Shown here: piece by piece, positions 59,308-64,000 of the stretch
Position numbering within the stretch: position 1 is the first letter of the stretch
Layout: every line of letters starts with the position of its first letter
Source of the DNA: JACRLV01 sp045863555
GTDB taxonomy: Bacteria > Planctomycetota > Phycisphaerae > UBA1845 > Fen-1342
Assembly: GCA_045863555.1 (NCBI GenBank)
Contig: BTUU01000022.1
Span: 28,192 to 92,191 of the forward strand
Length of the DNA stretch: 64,000 bases
Reading direction: 5' to 3'
Program-made: the position numbers and the translations under genes
The notes under the pieces: generated by a model
What the model saw: the letters and a program-made list of their open reading frames with translations, nothing else
Told to the model about the DNA's origin: nothing
Database searches by the model: none

Positions 59308-60159
59308 CTATTTTGTTGGCCGGCGTTTTGTCAGTGTCCGATCGAAGTCGTGTGCGGAGGGCACGAAACTCCAGTGCCGATAGGGGTCGGCCCAGCGCTG
59401 TGCGAGCGTCCCTCCAGTCGTGATACCAACATTGAAATTGGGCCGAATTCGCCGAATTCGTTCGAGGATGCGCCGATAGACCTGCTCCTTCGCCTTCGTT
59501 CGTGATCCTCGCGCACGCTGACCGGGTTGTCTGGCGCGGTGAAGATCATTCAGGCGAAATGCCATGGCTCCCAGCACCACGTCGAGGCACTGCAACAGCG
59601 TGTGATCGTGCGAGCGGATTTCAGTGAAGTCCTCGGGTCTGATCGCGAGATTCGATTCGCGGAATTCACGCGAATGATTCAGGCCGAGAATATAGCCGCG
59701 AAACCTGGCGATCTGCTCGCCCGTGTCGGGAAACTGGTCAAAATAGAGCCGCAAGCGCCGCGGCTCGCGGCCGGCCCCCATCCCCGCGAATCCAAATGCA
59801 TGTTTGATGAACTGGTAATAGAGGATGTAGAACGACTGTTCGCGTTGAAGCGGCGTCAAGTTCTGCGGTCTCCGGGCGTTTTGCCGGAACATGATGCGCG
59901 TCCGGATCTCTCGCGCCTCCATGAGGTCGAAGAACGCGTCCATCAACGAGCAGTACTTGTCCTGGTAGTTCGCCGTTACCTTTGTCCATTTCACTTCGCC
60001 GTAAAGGTTCAGGGACAGCTTCATCTGGCCAAGCTGCTCCGCGATCGGCGCGAGTCTTGACGTGGGAACGAGGACTCCTCCATAGAAATTCGAGTAGAAC
60101 GGACCGTCCCGGATCGACTCGTCGCAGAAGAGGACATATTCGGACGGGGTAGAGTTCAT
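59308..60159 (-). CDS. DUF3800 domain protein
   Basis: 283 residues. The pattern VLFCDESI.DGPFYSNFYGGVLV at the N-terminus, RLYFDQFPD near the middle and LLQCLDVVLGAMAFRL later fit DUF3800, an RNase H-like fold with Asp/Glu metal ligands. Such proteins occur in mobile and defence contexts, but no effector or partner gene is adjacent. GC content is lower than in neighbours, suggesting acquisition. ATG 60159 is the start. Confidence 0.85.
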   Translation of the reverse strand: MNSTPSEYVLFCDESIRDGPFYSNFYGGVLVPTSRLAPIAEQLGQMKLSLNLYGEVKWTKVTANYQDKYCSLMDAFFDLMEAREIRTRIMFRQNARRPQNLTPLQREQSFYILYYQFIKHAFGFAGMGAGREPRRLRLYFDQFPDTGEQIARFRGYILGLNHSREFRESNLAIRPEDFTEIRSHDHTLLQCLDVVLGAMAFRLNDLHRARQPGQRARGSRTKAKEQVYRRILERIRRIRPNFNVGITTGGTLAQRWADPYRHWSFVPSAHDFDRTLTKRRPTK

Positions 60160-60306
60160 GGCCGCAGATCATAGCGGCCGGATTGCCTCGGGGTTCAATC
60201 GGCTCGCACCGCGACGGAGTTCCATCGTACAATCCATGTTCACCCACCAGTTGGCCGGCCCGGTTGGCCGACCCTGCGAGGCGGTGATTCGATCACCCGG
60301 AATGCC

Positions 60307-61620
60307 ATGACGAAATCAAAGGTCGCCATTCTCCGCACGACGCCGGCCACGGTGTTGCGCGATTATCACGAACTGCTGAACCTGGCGGATTATCAGAAGA
60401 CCGTCGCCAGGGACGCCGATACCGCCCTGAAGGTCAACATCAGTTGGCACTTCTTCTTTCCGGCCGCCAGCACGACACCGTGGCAGCTCGAGGGCGTGAT
60501 CCGGGCGATGAAGGCGGATGGGTATGACCCGAACCTGATTCATGCGTGCCACAATCGCACCGTCGTTATCGACGCGCACCTCGGCGAGCGCGAGAACAAG
60601 CAGATCAACCCGGTCGAGGCCCATGGCCTGCGAAACGTGCACCTCTACGAAGGCGAGGAGTGGATCCCCGTCCGCGAGGCCGTCGGCGACCTGACGAAAA
60701 AGTTCACCTGCCTGAACGAGGTCTACCCCAAGGGGTTCATGATCCCGCGGCGGTTCATCGGCGAGAACATCATCCACCTGCCGACGGTGAAGACGCACAT
60801 TTTCACGACGACGACCGGGGCGATGAAGAACGCGTTCGGCGGCCTCCTGAATGAGCACCGCCATTGGACGCATCCGGTCATCCACGAGACGCTCGTCGAC
60901 CTGCTGATGATCCAGAAGAAGATCCACCGCGGCGTGTTCGCGGTCATGGACGGCACATTCGCCGGCGACGGGCCGGGGCCGCGCTGCATGATCCCGCACG
61001 TGAAGAATGTCATCCTCGCCAGCGACGACCAGGTGGCGATCGACGCCGTCGCGGCGAAGCTGATGGGCCTCGACCCGATGTCGATCAAGTTCATCAAGAT
61101 GGCCCACGACCTCGGCCTCGGCTGCGGCGACCCGTCGCAGATCGAGCTCGTCGGCGACGCCGAGGCGGCGAGGGAGAACTGGCACTTCCAGGGGCCGTTC
61201 AAGAAGATGACGTTCGCCAGCCGGATGCAGCACCTGATCTACTGGGGCTGGCTGAAGCGGCCGATCGAGTGGTCGCTGAAGACGTGGCTCGCGCCGTGGG
61301 CGTATATCGCCAGCGTGCTCTACCACGACAGCTTCTGGTACCCGGTGAAGGCGAAAAAGATGATGCACCCGGTGCTGCGCAGCGACTGGGGCCGGCTCTT
61401 CCGCAACTGGGAGCAGGTGTCCCAGAACATGACGACGCAGCGCGACGCCGCGGGTCGCGAGCTCGCCGTCGGCTACCCCGACGTCGGCGGCGAAGGTGCG
61501 GAGATCAAACGCATCGGCTTCTCGGCGTTCCTGCAATCGTTGGGCATCCTCAAGACGTGCGTCTGGCAGAACCCGGACGTGGGCAAGCATGCGCGGCGGA
61601 AGGGTGTGAAGGCGGTCTAA
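60307..61620 (+). CDS. DUF362 family protein
   Basis: 437 residues. It shows SKVAILRTTP at the N-terminus, TALKVNISWHFFFPAAST, HLPTVKTHIFTTTTGAMKNAFGGLL, FAVMDGTFAGDGPGPRCM and ILASDDQVAIDAVAAKLMGLDP, all common in DUF362 proteins, which are often associated with Fe-S or redox functions. The last 33 residues (FSAFLQSLGILKTCVWQNPD...) recur as a pseudogene fragment at 63051-63152. ATG 60307 lacks a strong Shine-Dalgarno. Confidence 0.85.
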   Translation: MTKSKVAILRTTPATVLRDYHELLNLADYQKTVARDADTALKVNISWHFFFPAASTTPWQLEGVIRAMKADGYDPNLIHACHNRTVVIDAHLGERENKQINPVEAHGLRNVHLYEGEEWIPVREAVGDLTKKFTCLNEVYPKGFMIPRRFIGENIIHLPTVKTHIFTTTTGAMKNAFGGLLNEHRHWTHPVIHETLVDLLMIQKKIHRGVFAVMDGTFAGDGPGPRCMIPHVKNVILASDDQVAIDAVAAKLMGLDPMSIKFIKMAHDLGLGCGDPSQIELVGDAEAARENWHFQGPFKKMTFASRMQHLIYWGWLKRPIEWSLKTWLAPWAYIASVLYHDSFWYPVKAKKMMHPVLRSDWGRLFRNWEQVSQNMTTQRDAAGRELAVGYPDVGGEGAEIKRIGFSAFLQSLGILKTCVWQNPDVGKHARRKGVKAV

Positions 61621-61670
61621 ACCTGGAAGGATCCTAAAGCGCTCCGAGTTGTCGCTCGCGCGTGGACCTC

Positions 61671-61943
61671 ATGGCTCAATCATCGGAAATGGAGACGCTC
61701 GATCAGCTTCTTGGCGGAGAAAAGGCCTTGAGCATCATCCGTCAGTTGTACAGTTCGGATGAGAGCTTCACGCGGGGAGTTTTAGCGCTACTCCGCAACG
61801 GAGATGTGCGGCTCCTCGAACCTTCGCGGGCGGAGGTAGCGGAGTGGCGCTGGCGGTCGTTGTTTGAAGAAGGCGAAGTGCTCACCGCGCTGTCTTCATT
61901 CGCACTTGACGTCACGCCGGCGGGTGCGGCGAAAGTGTCGTAA
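61671..61943 (+). CDS. Small acidic protein, unknown
   Basis: About 90 residues, Glu/Leu-rich and probably helical (ETLDQLLGGEKALSIIRQLY). No family recognised. Start uncertain: GTG 61662, ATG 61671 or ATG 61689, none with a good Shine-Dalgarno. It lies in a low-GC run of small genes after DUF362 and may be an orphan antitoxin or immunity protein, but there is no direct evidence. Confidence 0.45.
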   Translation: MAQSSEMETLDQLLGGEKALSIIRQLYSSDESFTRGVLALLRNGDVRLLEPSRAEVAEWRWRSLFEEGEVLTALSSFALDVTPAGAAKVS

Positions 61944-61991
61944 ATCATCAGCCGACTGTATGAGAATCGGCGAACCCGACGAGCCAACGTC

Positions 61992-62450
61992 ATGAAGATA
62001 CCCATCAAGAAGCTCGATGAGGAATCGGTTCGGCGCGATTATCCCATCGCCGACCGCGTACCGGGGTGGTTCTTTCGCATGACTGAGCAGTCGAATTGCG
62101 TGTGGTGCGTTGAGGGAACCGATCTTTGGGGCCGCAAAGTTGGCGATGTGGGAAGCGATGAGAATCGTGTACTCGCGAGTTGCATCGCTATGGCAACCAA
62201 GAGCAACAAGCAGCTAAGGGCCCCGTCAGATGGCGTGCCGCCGGCGGGCCTTGGTGCAACGCGTGACGAGCTTCGCACGCTCCTTGGCGAGCCCACCGAC
62301 ATGAGTCTCCCCCGGCGTCGCCAGCGTCAGCCCGCGATCTGGAAATACGGCGAGATCGAGTACCATTTCGGAAAAGACGGTCGCGTCTGCCTCATCTACC
62401 GAGAGGACGCTGCCGGAAACCCGCAAGTGCTTGGTGAGCTAACGGCGTAA
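61992..62450 (+). CDS. Small protein of unknown function, immunity-like context
   Basis: 152 residues. Visible are VPGWFFRMTEQSNCVWCVEG, with a Cys pair, and a C-terminal stretch RDELRTLLGEPTDMSLPRRR followed by WKYGEIEYHFGKDGRVCLIYRE, like small beta-rich domains of immunity-type proteins. No family is assigned. The genes on both sides are also small and lower in GC. ATG 61992 has a weak Shine-Dalgarno. Confidence 0.5.
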   Translation: MKIPIKKLDEESVRRDYPIADRVPGWFFRMTEQSNCVWCVEGTDLWGRKVGDVGSDENRVLASCIAMATKSNKQLRAPSDGVPPAGLGATRDELRTLLGEPTDMSLPRRRQRQPAIWKYGEIEYHFGKDGRVCLIYREDAAGNPQVLGELTA

Positions 62451-62468
62451 CGGATCACTCGAAATCTC

Positions 62469-62945
62469 ATGAAGAGAATCATCGATCACCCGCGACCGTG
62501 CGTCCCGTCAACTGCTGACTCCGTGATCATGACGGTTGATCTGGAGCCGTTCGGCGTGCCGAATTCGTCCGAGCGTTTGGCGGTCCTACCCGTAGATGGT
62601 GGAAACTACGTCGTTACGTGCCTACCGTTCTTTACTACTGGAATCCAATTTGGTGACCTTGTCGAACTCCGGGCATCTGACAACGAATTTGTACGCGTGT
62701 TGATGAGCGCGGGATTGAGAACCCTTCGGTTTTCATTTGGCGACACAGGATCCCCCGCCGAAGCTTTCGAAACGATCGATGGGCGGATTGCTGCCTCCGG
62801 TCTTCCCGTCGAATGGCATGGAACGGATCATGTTGCCATCTTGCTTCAGGACGAACGGGATCAGGAGCGGGCATTATCGTGCCTGGCTGAGTTCATTAGC
62901 GACAGTTATGGCGACTTGGAGATTGACCCAGAGCCGTTCGCATGA
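62469..62945 (+). CDS. DUF4265 family protein, probable immunity-type
   Basis: 158 residues. The stretch YVVTCLPFFTTGIQFGDLVELRASDNEFVRVLMSAGLRTLRFSF matches DUF4265, a domain frequently encoded next to secreted or contact-dependent toxins as a putative immunity protein. No toxin gene is visible here, so it may be an orphan. ATG 62469 is the start. The following repeat element and the DUF362 fragment suggest it arrived as part of a cassette inserted behind the DUF362 gene. Confidence 0.7.
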   Translation: MKRIIDHPRPCVPSTADSVIMTVDLEPFGVPNSSERLAVLPVDGGNYVVTCLPFFTTGIQFGDLVELRASDNEFVRVLMSAGLRTLRFSFGDTGSPAEAFETIDGRIAASGLPVEWHGTDHVAILLQDERDQERALSCLAEFISDSYGDLEIDPEPFA

Positions 62946-62958
62946 AGTCCCGTCGTCC

Positions 62959-63046
62959 GTAGGGTCCGCTAGGCGGACCTCGGGTGGGACGAACTGGTAA
63001 GCCAATGCGCGACGGAATGAGAATCGGTTCGCACAGCGGACCCTAC
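62959..63046. repeat. 88-bp palindromic repeat element with 12-bp inverted ends
   Basis: GTAGGGTCCGCT (62959-62970) and its exact reverse complement AGCGGACCCTAC (63035-63046) bound 88 bp. Inside the left end lies a 7-bp hairpin GGTCCGC-TAG-GCGGACC (62963-62979). The layout resembles a REP/MITE-type element. Its right end stops 4 bp before homology to the DUF362 gene begins. A similar CCCTACGAG tail follows the hairpin at 1293-1311, so a family of such elements may exist. Confidence 0.7.
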
Positions 63047-63050
63047 GAGC

Positions 63051-63152
63051 TTCTCGGCGTTCCTGCGGTCGCTGGGAATTCTCAAGACGTGCGTCTGGCA
63101 GAATCCGGATGTCGGCAAGCACGCACGGCGCAAGGGCGCTAGCGCTGTCTGA
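63051..63152 (+). pseudogene. 3' fragment of a DUF362 gene (33 codons plus stop)
   Basis: It encodes FSAFLRSLGILKTCVWQNPD continuing to RRKGASAV and a stop. It is nearly identical in protein to the last 33 residues of the intact DUF362 gene at 61518-61620, but the DNA differs mainly at third positions. So this is an old paralog fragment, not a recent duplicate. The upstream part of the second gene is gone, replaced by the small-gene cassette and the repeat element. Confidence 0.8.
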
Positions 63153-63214
63153 CGCGCGAGGTGTGATACGAAATGGGGGGTGGAGTTCGCGCTTGAGCCG
63201 AAAGGAGACCACCC

Positions 63215-63607
63215 GTGCGGATAAGAGTGATCGGCCATTTGCTGTTTCGCCGGCGACTCGTCGGTGCGATATCGCTATTCTCGTTGAGCGGGTGCTTCAA
63301 TTCGAATATGCCTGCGATCGACATGGAAAAAATCGATTCGCCTAATCTGGTGTCTCTCGTCGAGGCAATCAAATTGGCGAACGGTGAAGTAGCGAAGAAG
63401 CTCGCACAAAATGCCGCTGGAACGCCCGGCGCACCCACCGTGGACGACTTTGACAAGAAGGTCGTTCAGCGCATGAACCCGCCGGACGGGACACGGCATT
63501 TTTCATTCTACTATTACCGTCGGAACAGTACATCGCCGGTTTATTACGTTTCGGTCGACCGCCAAACCGGAAGCTTCTTGATACGTGGCGGCCTCGCAGA
63601 TGACTAA
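63215..63607 (+). CDS. Putative small lipoprotein
   Basis: 130 residues. GTG 63215 has AAAGGAG 8 nt upstream. The N-terminus (LLFRRRLVGAISLFSLSGC) ends in a lipobox; Cys about residue 27. The mature part is a small alpha/beta domain with DDFDKKVVQRMNPPDG and HFSFYYYRRNSTSPVYYVSVDRQTG; no family recognised. The 3' end overlaps the next start by 8 nt. Confidence 0.65.
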   Translation: MRIRVIGHLLFRRRLVGAISLFSLSGCFNSNMPAIDMEKIDSPNLVSLVEAIKLANGEVAKKLAQNAAGTPGAPTVDDFDKKVVQRMNPPDGTRHFSFYYYRRNSTSPVYYVSVDRQTGSFLIRGGLADD

Positions 63608-63944
63608 CCAGCGCGCTCGCAAAACCGGCGATTCCAAAGTCGCGTTCCAGATCGAATTCACCGCCACCCTCCACCGCCCCGCCGGCCGCGAGAAATCCGC
63701 GGGATGGACGTTCCTGAACTTGCCCAAGGCCGCCAGCAAAAAACTCCCCTCCCGCGCTCAGGTCGCCGTCGCAGGCACGCTCAACCACCACCCGTTTACA
63801 GCCACGCTCGAACCCGACGGCCAGGGCGGCCACTGGCTCAAAATCAATCAGGCGCTCCGCGAAGAGGTCGGCGCGGCGGTGGTTGAACCCGTGCTGGTTG
63901 GAGAATTCTCTCTCGCATCTCGGCTTCGGGGGGACGCCCCATGA
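63600..63944 (+). CDS. DUF1905-type small protein
   Basis: 114 residues. It fits DUF1905: VAFQIEFTATLHRPAG, GWTFLNLPKAASKKLPSRAQVAVAG, HPFTATLEPDGQGGHWLKINQALREEVGAAV. Full relatives are single- or two-domain proteins (sometimes with a YdeI-like part) of unknown role. ATG 63600 overlaps the lipoprotein stop codon region. It ends 56 bp before the window edge, where nothing else is seen. Confidence 0.8.
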   Translation: MTNQRARKTGDSKVAFQIEFTATLHRPAGREKSAGWTFLNLPKAASKKLPSRAQVAVAGTLNHHPFTATLEPDGQGGHWLKINQALREEVGAAVVEPVLVGEFSLASRLRGDAP

Positions 63945-64000
63945 ACCGGGATATAACCGAATTTCGTTGATGGCCGGGTGAATAAAGGCGGCGTACTCTC

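Noticed and set aside
59308..61943. Complete toxin-immunity locus around DUF3800, DUF362 and small genes
   Set aside because: No secreted or polymorphic toxin gene is visible; only the immunity-like DUF4265 protein supports the idea, so it is kept as a finding only.

Overview
The window looks like a contig from a high-GC Gram-negative bacterium of the Planctomycetota, most likely a Phycisphaerae-type lineage and probably from a metagenome assembly. The pointers are lipid A/LPS genes (LpxB, LptB), menaquinone by the futalosine route (MqnC), many secreted proteins with dockerin, FG-GAP, HAF or PEP-CTERM modules, tandem ClpP paralogs behind trigger factor, and type I signal peptidases with built-in zinc ribbons. 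The assignment is inferred from gene content only. A 10-N gap at 48295-48304 shows that the sequence is scaffolded.

Layout: 1-7033 holds the 5' part of mqnC (reverse), an ABC-F ATPase, a noncoding stretch with hairpins and a 44-bp tandem repeat, then a protein-quality-control run (63-codon membrane peptide, tig, clpP1, clpP2). 7275-20300 mixes a Fic protein, an ABM monooxygenase, an AlkD-like repair protein, a reverse envelope operon (Phe-Gly repeat lipoprotein, DUF5819-like protein, HTTM protein, LpxB), a ribokinase/M24 pair, a large lipoprotein, lpdA and dgt. 20474-28290 carries two secreted repeat proteins, an HD-domain protein, an acyl-CoA transferase-GNAT fusion, a small membrane protein and a B12/radical SAM protein.

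28372-31408 is a lower-GC reverse cassette: a SNF2 helicase fused to an Mrr-type nuclease and translationally coupled to an unrecognised partner, a candidate defence module. Next come aspS, a 918-residue beta-propeller dockerin protein, a tRNA with anticodon UAU, two PEP-CTERM proteins, and a short transcript unit with a strong terminator placed before three tandem tRNAs. Those three carry leucine anticodons but lack the long variable arm of normal tRNA-Leu. 39582-44818 holds an ECF sigma/zinc-finger anti-sigma pair, small membrane and GNAT proteins, a DUF6265 protein next to a tRNA-Pro whose 3' end is duplicated 1.4 kb away, and a ferritin/DtxR iron pair.

45102-54584 has two tandem glutamate dehydrogenases, the gap, two tandem overlapping signal peptidases, lptB, a DUF167 protein and a second sigma/anti-sigma pair. 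54812-64000 has a double-domain aspartyl protease, a DinB-like protein, a methyltransferase, an iron-type ABC permease, DUF3800 and DUF362 proteins. After these comes a low-GC run of small genes (one DUF4265, often an immunity-type protein) bracketed by the intact DUF362 gene and a 33-codon copy of its 3' end.

Three tandem paralog pairs (clpP, gdh, lepB) in 64 kb suggest frequent local duplication. Many spacers carry perfect hairpins with different stems but a constant 3-nt loop.
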